Positions 1-8,419 of a DNA stretch of 36,717 bases are shown one piece after another (within the stretch, counting starts at the first letter, position 1; every line of letters begins with the position of its first letter). The notes beneath the pieces are model-generated. The model was given only the letters and a program-made list of their open reading frames with translations. It did not search any database and was not told where the DNA came from. The position numbers were made by a program, and so were the translations under genes. This DNA comes from Candidatus Gerdarchaeota archaeon (GTDB taxonomy: Archaea > Asgardarchaeota > Heimdallarchaeia > JABLTI01), in the NCBI GenBank assembly GCA_016840945.1, contig JAEORJ010000078.1:1-36717 (forward strand), read 5' to 3'.

Positions 1-602
1 ATTACTATTTAATTTTAGCTATGGATGGCGAAACATATGGGCATCATGTAAAAGGTTTAATTGAGGATTTCTTGTCACCATTATTTGAACGAATAGAATC
101 AGATCCTAATGTTGAATTAGTGAAAATTAATGATCTGCCTAAAATCTATACAGAAAAGCGAAGAGTAATTCCTATTCCAAGTTCATGGTCTACTAATGCA
201 CAAGATTTGATTGATGGCATCCCATTTCCCTTATGGTCAGATCCTAATAATAGAATACATCATTTACAATTAACGGTCATGAATCACTCATTGTTTTTAA
301 TTAATCTTGCAGAAAGGTATTCGAATAATCCTTTATTGGATAAAGAAATTAAAAAGCGTTTTAAAAATGCCAGATCATGGTTAGACAAAGGATTACATAG
401 TTGCCAATTATGGTGGGCATCAGGGAAACCTTGGTATTCAGCTGAAATGATCTTAAAGGGATTAAATCAATTAATACTTGCTGCCTCAGAAGCATTAAAG
501 GTAATACTTAACAGCTGTAATGATGATGAAGTAAAAACTAACGCTCGTAATATTTTTAATGAGATATTTGAGGCTCAAAAAGAGATTTATTTGTCTGTCT
601 GA
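1..602 (+). CDS. GH57 family glycosidase, C-terminal part (5' end outside window)
   Basis: The reading frame is open to the left edge: the codons before the first ATG (position 21) read YYLILA, so that ATG is internal and the protein begins upstream. The junction ILAMDGETYGHH matches the conserved GH57 motif carrying the catalytic acid/base aspartate. The later segment WWASGKPWYSAE, followed by a helical C-terminus, is also typical of the COG1449 alpha-amylase-like branch. GH57 enzymes hydrolyse or transfer alpha-glucans. About 200 residues are visible; the nucleophile glutamate and most of the barrel lie outside the window. The gene is convergent with a GT4 glycosyltransferase only 3 bases away, which suggests a shared role in glycogen-like glucan or glycoconjugate turnover. 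Substrate cannot be told from this part. No signal peptide can be judged. Confidence 0.85.
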   Translation, partial: YYLILAMDGETYGHHVKGLIEDFLSPLFERIESDPNVELVKINDLPKIYTEKRRVIPIPSSWSTNAQDLIDGIPFPLWSDPNNRIHHLQLTVMNHSLFLINLAERYSNNPLLDKEIKKRFKNARSWLDKGLHSCQLWWASGKPWYSAEMILKGLNQLILAASEALKVILNSCNDDEVKTNARNIFNEIFEAQKEIYLSV

Positions 603-605
603 AAA

Positions 606-1883
606 TTATTTCTTTTTTGGAGCATGCTGTTTTTTCTTTTGCATATATTTACCCAAATCAGCATCAGTTTTCCAAGTGTGTTTTAACCATTCTTTGAAAA
701 CATTCTCATAAACTTTTATAGTGTGGTCGGCAATAATAGACCAATCATACACATGTTTTAATTTATCAATAGAATTTTTAATTATTCGTTTTCTAAGCTC
801 GGTATTCTTTAGCAATTCAATGATTGATTCAGCTAATGCATGAGAATTATCAGCGGGTACCTTCATCCCCGTCCATTGATGATCTATGATCTCAGATAAT
901 CCACCAACATCTGAAACTATAACGGGAGTTTTAGTAGCCATTCCTTCTAAAGCAACAATACCAAAAGGTTCGTAGGTGGATGGTACTACTAAAATATCTG
1001 CTACATTAAAATAAGGTAGAAAATCTTCATCTGACAAATAGCCAGTAAATAAGACTTTATCATTGATATTTAACTCTTTAGCAATTCGCTCTAATTCACT
1101 TCGATGCCAACCTTCTCCTGCAATTACGAATTTAGTATTTGGGCATTCTTTAAGGACTGATTTTACAGCTCCTAATAGAATATTAACACCTTTTTCAGGA
1201 ACTAATCGACCAATATATGCAACTATCTTTTCATTTGGATTAGCATATTTTTTATGATGTTTAGATTTTTCATCAGCTGATAACTCAATTGAAAAATCAT
1301 CATATCTAACACCATTTGGAATAATTGTCATTTTATCATTAGGGAATCTAAATGAAAAATGACACAATGATTGCATATATTGACTACAGACAATATTATG
1401 CCATGCTTCTTGCACTAACAAATTTTCAATTTGATCTATCATCATTTGGCCATCATTGTGTAGACCATTACGTCTTCCCCTTTCCAAAGAATGAATTGTT
1501 GCTAGAAGAGGTTTTCTGAATAAATGTTTCAAACCAATTGCAGCAGAAGCGACCAACCAATCATGGGCATGTAAAATATCAACATTATAGTTTTGTATTA
1601 TTTCTATCGCTTTTCGCTCCATTAAAATATTCATGTTTAAATCCCATTGAAGGAATTCTGGAGCGGGAATTTCATACGCATCAAAACGATGAACATGAAC
1701 ACCATCAAGTAATTCATAATCAGGTGCGCCTGGAAAACTACAGGTTAAAACATGAATCTCATACCCTTTTTTAACGAGCATTTTTGATAAATCATATACA
1801 TGTGCAGCTAAACCACCAACTTTGAAAGGGGGGAATTCCCAGCTTAACATTAGCACACTTAATGACAAATTATCACAAACCAC
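606..1883 (-). CDS. GT4 family glycosyltransferase (glycogen synthase-like)
   Basis: This 425-residue GT-B protein should transfer a sugar from a nucleotide donor to an acceptor, perhaps a glucan given the GH57 neighbour. The N-terminus has the GT-B opening LMLSWEFPPFKVGGLA with the donor/acceptor glycine loop. The middle has AYIGRLVPEKG at the start of the second Rossmann domain. The C-terminal half has the E-x7-E motif at about E305 and E313 (EPFGIVALE). The tail is lysine rich (KKKQHAPKKK). The listed start is GTG at 1883, overlapping the upstream stop by 11 bases. TTG at codon 6, GTG at codon 10 or ATG at codon 12 are also possible because a GGTGG element sits right at the first GTG. Overlap with the half-GT gene implies translational coupling. 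No membrane segment is seen. Family call is firm; substrate is inferred. Confidence 0.85.
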   Translation of the reverse strand: MVCDNLSLSVLMLSWEFPPFKVGGLAAHVYDLSKMLVKKGYEIHVLTCSFPGAPDYELLDGVHVHRFDAYEIPAPEFLQWDLNMNILMERKAIEIIQNYNVDILHAHDWLVASAAIGLKHLFRKPLLATIHSLERGRRNGLHNDGQMMIDQIENLLVQEAWHNIVCSQYMQSLCHFSFRFPNDKMTIIPNGVRYDDFSIELSADEKSKHHKKYANPNEKIVAYIGRLVPEKGVNILLGAVKSVLKECPNTKFVIAGEGWHRSELERIAKELNINDKVLFTGYLSDEDFLPYFNVADILVVPSTYEPFGIVALEGMATKTPVIVSDVGGLSEIIDHQWTGMKVPADNSHALAESIIELLKNTELRKRIIKNSIDKLKHVYDWSIIADHTIKVYENVFKEWLKHTWKTDADLGKYMQKKKQHAPKKK

Positions 1884-2508
1884 CTTGATTATTTAACAGA
1901 TTATCATAATTTGATAGTGCATTAATAGTATATTTTCTTTCAGCTATAGATTGAATTTTGATATTCCTATCAGATAATTTGTAATCATTTATTAGAATAT
2001 CAGCTAATTCCTTGTTAGCAGGTAAGATTAAGTTTTGGATCTTTAATCCTAATTCTTCAATCTTCTTTATACCATTATTATAGGGATTATTTGTTTTGTC
2101 TCGAGAGGGTTGTAATGAAGTAGTGGTATGAACTAATTGCTGTTTTAAAGAATCCTTCCAAGGTATTATTGCGGGCAATGTTTGCCATTCAAAAGTATGG
2201 ATAATTTCAATTTTTTCAACATGTAAAATAGTAGCAATCGTACTTTGGTAGGATGGTTTTAAATTCACTATAAATGATAATTGAGAGATATTGTTAGGTA
2301 TGGGGTAAGGAATACGATGAACAATAACACCAGACTTTTCTTTATCAATATCTGATCTCCAATCATCAAAAGTAACAACCCAAGTCTTAATGTTATTTTT
2401 AACCAAAAACTGAGCCAATTTGTAAACAACGTCACTGGTTTTAGAGAGTCGCCTAGGCGGATATTCAAAAGAAACTAAGATCACGCCTTCAATTTTCGTT
2501 TTACTCAT
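1873..2508 (-). CDS. Half-length GT-B protein (GT4-like N-terminal domain only)
   Basis: A 211-residue protein that resembles only the N-terminal acceptor-side Rossmann domain of GT4 enzymes. It opens with VILVSFEYPPRRLSKTSDVV, aligned by eye with the SWEFPPFKVGGLA start of the next gene, and has IEIIHTFEWQTLPAI where GT4 proteins have the DILHAHDW segment. The second, donor-binding domain with E-x7-E is absent, so it is unlikely to be a working transferase alone. It is not the broken front of the downstream gene, which has its own complete N-terminal domain. The stop overlaps the next start by 11 bases, so the two are probably made together and may form a complex, as a regulatory or acceptor-binding partner. 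That role is inference. Confidence 0.7.
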   Translation of the reverse strand: MSKTKIEGVILVSFEYPPRRLSKTSDVVYKLAQFLVKNNIKTWVVTFDDWRSDIDKEKSGVIVHRIPYPIPNNISQLSFIVNLKPSYQSTIATILHVEKIEIIHTFEWQTLPAIIPWKDSLKQQLVHTTTSLQPSRDKTNNPYNNGIKKIEELGLKIQNLILPANKELADILINDYKLSDRNIKIQSIAERKYTINALSNYDNLLNNQGGL

Positions 2509-2628
2509 CTATTTAACACACCAGTAATCTTTTTCTTTGCAAAACTAACAACTATAAACTAGATTTCTTAATATCTAAATAATTTATCGTTGTTAATTTG
2601 TTAATAGATTGGTTAACATTTGATTTTT

Positions 2629-2865
2629 CTAAGTGAAAATTGCTGCTACAGCAATTATTCCTTTACCTAGAAGGAAATATTTCCCTTCAAATGTTCCGAC
2701 ATAACCTTGATCGATTAATTCTTCTATTACCTCGGATAAGACATATTCCTCATTTGGCTCTACGATTGCTTCAAGTTCATCAATAGTTCTCGCAACTTCA
2801 GGTTTAGTAATGCCATTTGAGAACATAACATGACAAATATGAAAGAGCTTATTTGTTTGAGACAT
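2629..2865 (-). CDS. Small unknown protein, possible winged-helix fold
   Basis: A 78-residue acidic protein not assigned to a named family. It has helices around residues 3-30 (FHICHVMFSNGITKPEVART), a second helical stretch (SEVIEELIDQGYV) and a short hairpin-like end (GTFEGKYFLLGKGIIAVAA). This order fits a small winged-helix domain, but the key helix is not basic, so DNA binding is doubtful. The ATG at 2865 is preceded by GATGTGATATA, a match to the GTGAT part of the archaeal Shine-Dalgarno sequence, which supports real translation. It lies between the GT pair and the Cys-rich protein, on the same strand as both. Confidence 0.55.
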   Translation of the reverse strand: MSQTNKLFHICHVMFSNGITKPEVARTIDELEAIVEPNEEYVLSEVIEELIDQGYVGTFEGKYFLLGKGIIAVAAIFT

Positions 2866-2931
2866 TATATCACATCTGCATTTTTCATGTGGGAATATTA
2901 AAAAGATTTTTACTAGGAGTCATTATTCAAG

Positions 2932-3450
2932 CTATCTGATCTGGTCCTCGAATTCCTCAGTCTTTACTATTTCAATTTCAATATCATTAGCAGTAATTCT
3001 TCCAGAGAAGATAACTGAATATTGATTATCGGATTTTCTGTACCTAACAATATTATATTCCCCTTCTCCTTCATTGAAATAAATATACAATAATACTTCT
3101 GCTAAATCTTCGAAATATGAACCTCGCAAAACTTTGGTTATATCAAATCGTGATTGGAGAGGGATTCTTACAACTAATAAAATATCATCATCAAAAGGTC
3201 TGAAATCCTTCCCTTGACTGTAACGAAGCATAATTTGTCCAAGTTCTCTATCACATCTTGGGCAGAACGGTTTCAATTCACCCTTAAACATTCGGAAACC
3301 TACACCACGTTTACAAAGATATAATATACCATCATTAACACAATAATAAGATCCTCTAAGATGTCGACCATTAAATGTATTGATTTTAAAGATTCTATTA
3401 TACGGACAACTGACGCAAGGTGAATCGCAATCAAGGAATATTTTACTCAC
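2932..3450 (-). CDS. Cys-rich N-terminal metal-site protein, unknown
   Basis: A 172-residue protein not recognised as a known family. All seven cysteines lie in the first 66 residues: C8, C12, C15, C37, C46, C63 and C66. C12/C15 (CVSC) and C63/C66 (CPRC) form CxxC pairs able to hold zinc or an Fe-S cluster. Residues about 85-172 are cysteine free and look like an alpha/beta domain (DDDILLVVRIPL, EVLLYIYFNEGEGEY, YSVIFSGRITANDIEIEIV). The start is GTG at 3450 with GGGAGAT about ten bases upstream. It is divergent from the sugar kinase gene across about 180 bases. No membrane segment or signal peptide is seen. The job is unknown; the layout suggests a metal-binding head on a small regulatory or adaptor domain. 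Confidence 0.65.
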   Translation of the reverse strand: MSKIFLDCDSPCVSCPYNRIFKINTFNGRHLRGSYYCVNDGILYLCKRGVGFRMFKGELKPFCPRCDRELGQIMLRYSQGKDFRPFDDDILLVVRIPLQSRFDITKVLRGSYFEDLAEVLLYIYFNEGEGEYNIVRYRKSDNQYSVIFSGRITANDIEIEIVKTEEFEDQIR

Positions 3451-3633
3451 AGGATGTAATCTCCCAAGATCTAATCAAGTACTATTTACACATTATAGTA
3501 TATAACTTATCAACATACTGTTGCTATAATTAATAAGGTTAACTTTTAAGAATCATTTATATTTTGTGTATAAGAAGCACTTTAAGTAGAAAATCTTTTT
3601 TTCTTTTAGTGATAGTTATTTTGTTGTGATATA

Positions 3634-4602
3634 ATGATCCAAAGTACGGTAGTAGCAATTGGTGAAGTATTGATTGATTTTATTGCTAAAGAAACCGGAG
3701 ATTTAGTAAAAGTAAAAGAATTCCAAAAATTCCCCGGTGGTGCTCCAGCAAACTTTATTGTTGGTTTAGCTCGTTTAGGTGTTTCAACTACTTTTATTGG
3801 GAAAGTAGGAGATGATTCATTTGGCAACTTTTTAATAGATTGCTTAGAAAAGGAGGGAGTTGGAACTACTACAATAATTAAATCACAAGAAAAAAGAACT
3901 ACCTTAGCTTTTGTTTCGCTTGATGAAAATGGTGGCAGAGATTTCATTTTTTATAGAAAACATTGTGCTGATATTGACCTTAGGTTTGATGAGTTAAATC
4001 TCTCACGCTTACCTAATGTAAAGTATCTTCATTTTGGCACTGTTTCTTTAACAGATAATCCCTCTCGAGAAACTACTTTAGAAGTAATTAGATATTTTAA
4101 AAAATTAGGAGCTAAAATTTGTTTCGATCCAAATATCAGAGAGGATTTATGGAAAGAAAAAGATCTATTGTTAAATGTACTAAATCAAGCATTGGAATTA
4201 ACAGATATTTTCTATCCTTCAAGGGAAGAATTATGCTTTATAATCGGTGAAAATGAATTTGAGGAGCAAGAAGCGATAGATAAGCTTTTTGAACAATATC
4301 CATTAGACATCATCGCTCTGAAAAAGGGATCAGAAGGATGTTTAATAAAAAAACGAGATGATTTCTTTTTAACAATACCATCATTTGAAACAAATATTAT
4401 CGATACAACAGGAGCAGGTGATGGATTTAACGCTGGTTTTATTTTTGGTTTATTAAATGAAAAATCACTTGAAGAATCAGGAATTCTAGGCAATGCTGTA
4501 GGTTCTCTGGTAATTCAGAAGAAAGGAGCAATGACAGCTCTACCAACAAAAGAAGAATTAATAGATTTTTTAAATAAACAAAAAATTTACATTCACTTTT
4601 AG
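3634..4602 (+). CDS. PfkB family sugar kinase (fructokinase/KDG kinase-like)
   Basis: A 322-residue ribokinase-fold enzyme, the usual length of the family, that should phosphorylate a sugar with ATP in the cytosol. The first PfkB signature includes G35-G36 (FPGGAPANFIVGLARLG). The second is DTTGAGDGFNAGF, with the predicted catalytic base D263 and the anion-hole glycines. GEVLIDF at the N-terminus and the overall pattern are closest to fructokinases and 2-keto-3-deoxygluconate kinases; the substrate cannot be fixed by eye. The start ATG is preceded by TGTGATATA, a GTGAT-type ribosome site. Only 26 bases separate it from the glutaminase-like gene downstream, so the two are probably one operon and may both concern fructose or aminosugar metabolism. 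Confidence 0.88.
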   Translation: MIQSTVVAIGEVLIDFIAKETGDLVKVKEFQKFPGGAPANFIVGLARLGVSTTFIGKVGDDSFGNFLIDCLEKEGVGTTTIIKSQEKRTTLAFVSLDENGGRDFIFYRKHCADIDLRFDELNLSRLPNVKYLHFGTVSLTDNPSRETTLEVIRYFKKLGAKICFDPNIREDLWKEKDLLLNVLNQALELTDIFYPSREELCFIIGENEFEEQEAIDKLFEQYPLDIIALKKGSEGCLIKKRDDFFLTIPSFETNIIDTTGAGDGFNAGFIFGLLNEKSLEESGILGNAVGSLVIQKKGAMTALPTKEELIDFLNKQKIYIHF

Positions 4603-4628
4603 AAGTATAAGTTAAGGTTGATTCAAAT

Positions 4629-5696
4629 ATGTGTCATCTAGTAGGTTTTATTTCTAATGAAAATGTAGTGCCAACTATTTTAGAATCACTATGGATACAA
4701 GAACCAATTATTGGAGCACAAGCAACAGGAATTGCAGTAATTCAAAATGAAAAAGTAAAGATGATAAAAGATATAGGTTCAGTGAAGAATTTCGAATCAA
4801 CACATGATTTAGAAGATCTTAAAGCAAATATTGGAATTGGTCACACTAGATATGCATTAAAAAATCTAGATTATGCAGAAACCAATACCATAGAAAAAGC
4901 CCATCCTTTTTGGAATAGCACTAAAGAATATGTTACAATGCATAATGGAACGATATCAAATTACCTCGATTTTGTACAACAACTAGAAGATAAAGGGTAT
5001 AAGTTTAGATCAAAATCTGAATATCAGAAAAAAGATAGTGAAGAATTAGAAACTGATTTTTGTGATAGTGAAATTTTTTCATTTATTTTAGAAGAGGAGC
5101 TAAAAAAAGGAATTGATATTAAACAAGCCATTAAGAATGCATGCAAGGACATACGTGGACATTTTGCATTTGTAGTTTTACATCCAAATTATCCAAATCA
5201 GATTTTTGTAGCAAATTGGATGCAGCCAATATTTGTTGGTTATTCTAAAAAAAGTGCCTTCTTCTGTTCTTTTGAGATTGGGTTTCAACCTGAGGAAGAT
5301 AACCTACCTTGGAAATTTGAACCAACAAAAAATACTTTGATTACATTAAAAGCTGGGGAGATAACAGTAGAACCTTTAGTAGAAGATAGAATGATACCTA
5401 ATTATAAACCAACATATGAAATATTCAAAAAAGCAATCATAAATGGATTAAAAGAAGAGCAGAATGATTTAGGTCGATTAATGTCATATTTTATTGTGAA
5501 CCCAGGAATGATAGGATTAACTCGAGAGAAATTTGAGCAAATCTCAACTGTTGGCGGGATGACATTTACACCTTATATTTATGCATTTATTGAAATGATG
5601 GAAAAGGAAGGTCTAATTAATCGCAAATTGGTGAATGTTTGGGAGGGAGGGATAACAGATATACCAAGGTATAAATTTTATTTAAAATATTTGTAA
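4629..5696 (+). CDS. Stand-alone class II glutamine amidotransferase (GlmS/PurF-type glutaminase)
   Basis: A 355-residue protein whose first 240 or so residues form an N-terminal-nucleophile glutaminase. Cys2 follows the initiator Met (MCHLVGF) and should be the nucleophile. R74 in GIGHTRYAL, H105-N106-G107 in MHNGTISNY and D146-S147-E148 match the glutamine-binding positions of GlmS. The sugar-isomerase (SIS) domains of GlmS are missing. Instead about 100 residues follow that look helical, perhaps winged-helix-like (KKAIINGLKEEQND, MMEKEGLINR). It therefore probably makes ammonia for a partner, or senses glutamine. Its operon mate is a PfkB sugar kinase, which hints at aminosugar formation, but no synthase partner is in the window. 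Glutaminase fold is confident; physiological role is open. Confidence 0.82.
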   Translation: MCHLVGFISNENVVPTILESLWIQEPIIGAQATGIAVIQNEKVKMIKDIGSVKNFESTHDLEDLKANIGIGHTRYALKNLDYAETNTIEKAHPFWNSTKEYVTMHNGTISNYLDFVQQLEDKGYKFRSKSEYQKKDSEELETDFCDSEIFSFILEEELKKGIDIKQAIKNACKDIRGHFAFVVLHPNYPNQIFVANWMQPIFVGYSKKSAFFCSFEIGFQPEEDNLPWKFEPTKNTLITLKAGEITVEPLVEDRMIPNYKPTYEIFKKAIINGLKEEQNDLGRLMSYFIVNPGMIGLTREKFEQISTVGGMTFTPYIYAFIEMMEKEGLINRKLVNVWEGGITDIPRYKFYLKYL

Positions 5697-5832
5697 GAAA
5701 TTAAAGCTGATATTTTAATTTAAAGAGAATTCCATTTATTTTTATAGCTAATATAACAAAAGAATATTGAAAATTTTAATGGGGTAATAAATATGTTATT
5801 TACCTCAATCTTTTCCTACCAATGTGATTAGA

Positions 5833-6633
5833 ATGTCAGATGAGTTAATTATTGAAACTGTGAATATGTGCAAAAGCTTTAATTCGAAACAAGTATTGCA
5901 AAATGTCTCATTAAAAGTACCTAAAGGAAGCATCTACGCTTTACTTGGGCCGAACGGTGCGGGAAAAACAACATCAATTCGCATTATTACTGGTATTATG
6001 AAACCTACTGAGGGAGAAATCTATGTACAAGGTGTTGATGTTGTAAAACATCCAGAGGGGATTAGATCTGAAATAGGCATATTATCGCAATTAAGTGCCG
6101 GTTATAAAGATTTTAAAACAAAAGATAATATTTTACTTTTCACATCAATAGCTGGGGTTGAAAATGAAGTAGCAATAACCAAAATGAGAGATTTATTGTC
6201 GAAATTAGCTATGTTAGATAAATTAGAACAAAATTTCGGAAAATTATCTGGTGGAGAGAAAAGAGTAATCAGTTTGGTTAGAACTATTATCTCGAGTAAA
6301 GATCTTATAATATTAGATGAACCTACTACTGGTCTTGATATTGCCAGAGCAAAAAAAGTGAGAGATATCATACATGATTTAGTAAAAAATGAAGGGAAAA
6401 CGGTTCTAATGTCTTCTCACATCACTTCTGATTTAGAAGCCCTAGCAACTCATGCTGGCATTTTACGTGAAGGCAAATTGGTTTTTCAAGGTACAAAAGA
6501 AGAGATAATTAAGACTTATGCGCCAGGTGGGACTTTTGAAGATGCAATTATTACTGCATTTGAAAACGGTGATGAAGATATAACAATTAAAAGTCTTAAA
6601 GATCAATCTATGGAGGAGACAATCAATGAGTAA
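5833..6633 (+). CDS. ABC transporter ATP-binding protein (ABC-2 export type)
   Basis: A 266-residue ATPase of the ABC-2/DrrA/NatA-like class. It has Walker A GPNGAGKTT, a Q-loop (GILSQLSAGYKDF), signature LSGGEKR, Walker B LIILDEPTTGLD with catalytic Glu, and the H-switch MSSHIT. A longer start (GTG at 5824) exists. I chose ATG 5833 because GTGAT at 5824-5828 matches the Shine-Dalgarno core 4 bases before it. The 3' end overlaps the permease gene by 8 bases, so both form one exporter operon. It probably drives efflux of a lipid, drug or similar compound across the cytoplasmic membrane; the substrate cannot be inferred. Confidence 0.92.
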   Translation: MSDELIIETVNMCKSFNSKQVLQNVSLKVPKGSIYALLGPNGAGKTTSIRIITGIMKPTEGEIYVQGVDVVKHPEGIRSEIGILSQLSAGYKDFKTKDNILLFTSIAGVENEVAITKMRDLLSKLAMLDKLEQNFGKLSGGEKRVISLVRTIISSKDLIILDEPTTGLDIARAKKVRDIIHDLVKNEGKTVLMSSHITSDLEALATHAGILREGKLVFQGTKEEIIKTYAPGGTFEDAIITAFENGDEDITIKSLKDQSMEETINE

Positions 6634-7867
6634 AAAGGGACAATTTCTACCGATACTTAGAAAAGATCTAAAATTGGTTTTTACTTGGAAAACTATTATC
6701 ATTACAGTAGTTGTCCCATTTTTGATGATGTTCCTGATCATTGGAATGCCATCGTTTTTCATTGGATTATCGAAAACTACAATAACTATATGCTCAGATG
6801 ATGTTGGTTCAATTGAACAACATGTAAATGGCACTTTATATAATATTAATCTTGGAAATTTATCAATAACTAGAATTCAACAGATTTTTGAAAATAATAG
6901 CCAAGTGGAAATTGTTATTGTTGATACTCGTAGTGACGCATTAAATGCTTCTAATGGGATATATATACCAGTAAATTTCACTGAAGCAACGTTTGATGGG
7001 TTATCAATAGTAGAAGTACATAAAACTGCAAGTAATATATCATTACAAGGGGCATATTTTGATCAAGCTTTAATTGGAATACAAGAAGTTATTATCAATG
7101 TCTTTCTTTACTTAAATCTGGAAGCTGAAATTCCTGAATATCGGGAAATATTATACAGTCCCCCAGAAGGAGAGCCTACTGGAGGGTGGTCACAAGAAAC
7201 GGTCGAGATTGCAGGACCTTTCGCTTATGCTATGTTTATTCTAATATCACTAGTAGGAACAATGGGAAGAACAATAGGGTTTGGAAAAGAAAAAGAAGAT
7301 GGAACATTTGAAACGATGCTCACTATAACAAAGAATAGATCAAATTTAGTCTATTCAAAATTGATAGTTGGTGTACTCGCATCAATGTTAAGTATATTTG
7401 CTTATTTCTTAGGATCAGTTATTGCAGGAAGAGTTGTAAAAGCACTAGTTCCAAGTTCAGAGTCAATTGGGTTAGAAGGAATATTAGCAATTCCTTTTTC
7501 ATCAATGATTTCTTACAGAGGGATATTTGTACTTCTAGGATTAGGAGTAGCATTAGTTATAACTATGCTAGCTTTAATGACTGTAGATACATTATTCTCA
7601 AAAACAGTGGCTGAAAGAGTAGGAACAGCAGTTGTAATGGGATTTGGTTTCCTATTTTATTTCACAGTAGCATTTGATCCTGGAACAACAGCAATTTATG
7701 CACAAATAAATCCATTTTATTGGATCTATCATGCGTTCATGTCGTTAGCTGATTTAAGCTATGGTTGGGTTGATGCTATATATACTGTGCTTTTTATAGC
7801 ACTACTAGCAGTGATGGTCTTTGTAGCTAGAAAAGCAATTGAACGGGAAAAAGTGTTATTTACATAA
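6626..7867 (+). CDS. ABC-2 type transporter permease
   Basis: A 413-residue membrane protein, partner of the ATPase just upstream (8-base overlap). A first membrane helix lies near residues 18-40 (IIITVVVPFLMMFLIIG). A large extracytoplasmic loop of about 150 residues follows, then roughly five further helices in the C-terminal half (AYAMFILISLVG, IVGVLASMLSIFAYFLG, FVLLGLGVALVITMLAL, VMGFGFLFYFTVAF, YTVLFIALLAVMVFVA). The segment FGKEKEDGTFETMLTI between helices is the usual ABC-2 coupling region. The ATG has a strong GGAGGA site about nine bases upstream inside the ATPase gene. The export substrate is unknown. Confidence 0.88.
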   Translation: MSKKGQFLPILRKDLKLVFTWKTIIITVVVPFLMMFLIIGMPSFFIGLSKTTITICSDDVGSIEQHVNGTLYNINLGNLSITRIQQIFENNSQVEIVIVDTRSDALNASNGIYIPVNFTEATFDGLSIVEVHKTASNISLQGAYFDQALIGIQEVIINVFLYLNLEAEIPEYREILYSPPEGEPTGGWSQETVEIAGPFAYAMFILISLVGTMGRTIGFGKEKEDGTFETMLTITKNRSNLVYSKLIVGVLASMLSIFAYFLGSVIAGRVVKALVPSSESIGLEGILAIPFSSMISYRGIFVLLGLGVALVITMLALMTVDTLFSKTVAERVGTAVVMGFGFLFYFTVAFDPGTTAIYAQINPFYWIYHAFMSLADLSYGWVDAIYTVLFIALLAVMVFVARKAIEREKVLFT

Positions 7868-7875
7868 AACAGAAT

Positions 7876-7896
7876 AAAGAAGAATTATTCTTCTTC
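7876..7896. terminator. Palindromic, pyrimidine-rich end shared by convergent genes
   Basis: AAAGAAGAAT (7876-7885) and ATTCTTCTTT (7887-7896) are perfect inverted copies around one base, between the ABC permease and the zinc-ribbon gene. The plus strand continues with T-rich sequence (antisense of the KKKKEEE tail), so it may end the permease transcript. Confidence 0.4.
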
Positions 7897-8328
7897 TTTC
7901 TTTTTCTTTAAATCATCTGGTGGACCCCAATAACACAACCATTTAATATATCGACCAATTTCTTTTAATAACCACCACAATACTAATCCGATACATCCAA
8001 AGAATACAACTAATCCCCAACCAATCCAAAATAGGAGTTCAAGTGGATGATACCAAGGGCGCTTCCTTGGTTTAGGTTTATACCAATCTTTAGGAATAGA
8101 CCATCGTTTTCGTTTTTGTTTTTGCTTAGGAACAATTACAACCTTTTTTCCTTCAGTTGTTTCTGTCGCAGGAATCGTTTTTACAGTTACGTTTGATTTT
8201 ATATGAACGGTTGGTGTTTTTGTTGAGCCTTCTTTAGGTTGTAATGACTGACCGCAAAATTCACAATAAACTAGCCAACTTTCAATTTTTTTCCCACAAT
8301 TTGGACAAGGTATTTTTTCCTTCGACAT
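7885..8328 (-). CDS. Zinc-ribbon membrane-anchored protein
   Basis: A protein of 147 residues from the chosen start. It begins at once with a zinc ribbon (CPNCGKK ... CEFCGQSL), continues with a polar, then very basic linker (KQKQKRKRW, KPKPRKRPW), and ends in a tryptophan-rich membrane helix (LELLFWIGWGLVVFFGCIGL) and a KKKKEEE tail. An upstream in-frame ATG at 8379 would add 17 residues. I prefer 8328 because the ribbon normally opens such proteins and a TATATA box lies between the two starts. Such ribbon-plus-membrane proteins are common in archaea and poorly understood. It converges with the ABC permease gene, and the two genes share a palindromic, T-rich end. Function is not known. Confidence 0.68.
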   Translation of the reverse strand: MSKEKIPCPNCGKKIESWLVYCEFCGQSLQPKEGSTKTPTVHIKSNVTVKTIPATETTEGKKVVIVPKQKQKRKRWSIPKDWYKPKPRKRPWYHPLELLFWIGWGLVVFFGCIGLVLWWLLKEIGRYIKWLCYWGPPDDLKKKKEEE

Positions 8329-8360
8329 AACATTCCCATGTTTATAGTAAATTGTCACAG

Positions 8361-8366
8361 TATATA
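8361..8366 (-). promoter_or_regulatory. Possible TATA box of the zinc-ribbon gene
   Basis: TATATA lies about 33 bases upstream of ATG 8328 and inside the longer ORF form. At the usual archaeal spacing, transcription would begin a few bases before ATG 8328, giving a nearly leaderless message. Confidence 0.35.
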
Positions 8367-8419
8367 GGTATGACGACATATATGTATTTATTAAAAATAG
8401 CTGAAAAAATAAGAAAAGT

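Noticed and set aside
21..23. ATG 21 as the true start of the first gene
   Set aside because: The frame is open to the edge and the upstream codons continue the GH57 motif, so this Met is internal.
1873..1883. Frameshift joining the half-GT and the full GT4 into one gene
   Set aside because: Both products start with their own GT-B N-terminal motif (SFEYPP and SWEFPP), so the overlap joins two genes, not two halves of one.
2509..2628. tRNA or small RNA gene in the short gaps
   Set aside because: No cloverleaf-like or T-loop GTTCRA-type pattern was found in this or the other gaps; the DNA is simply AT-rich.
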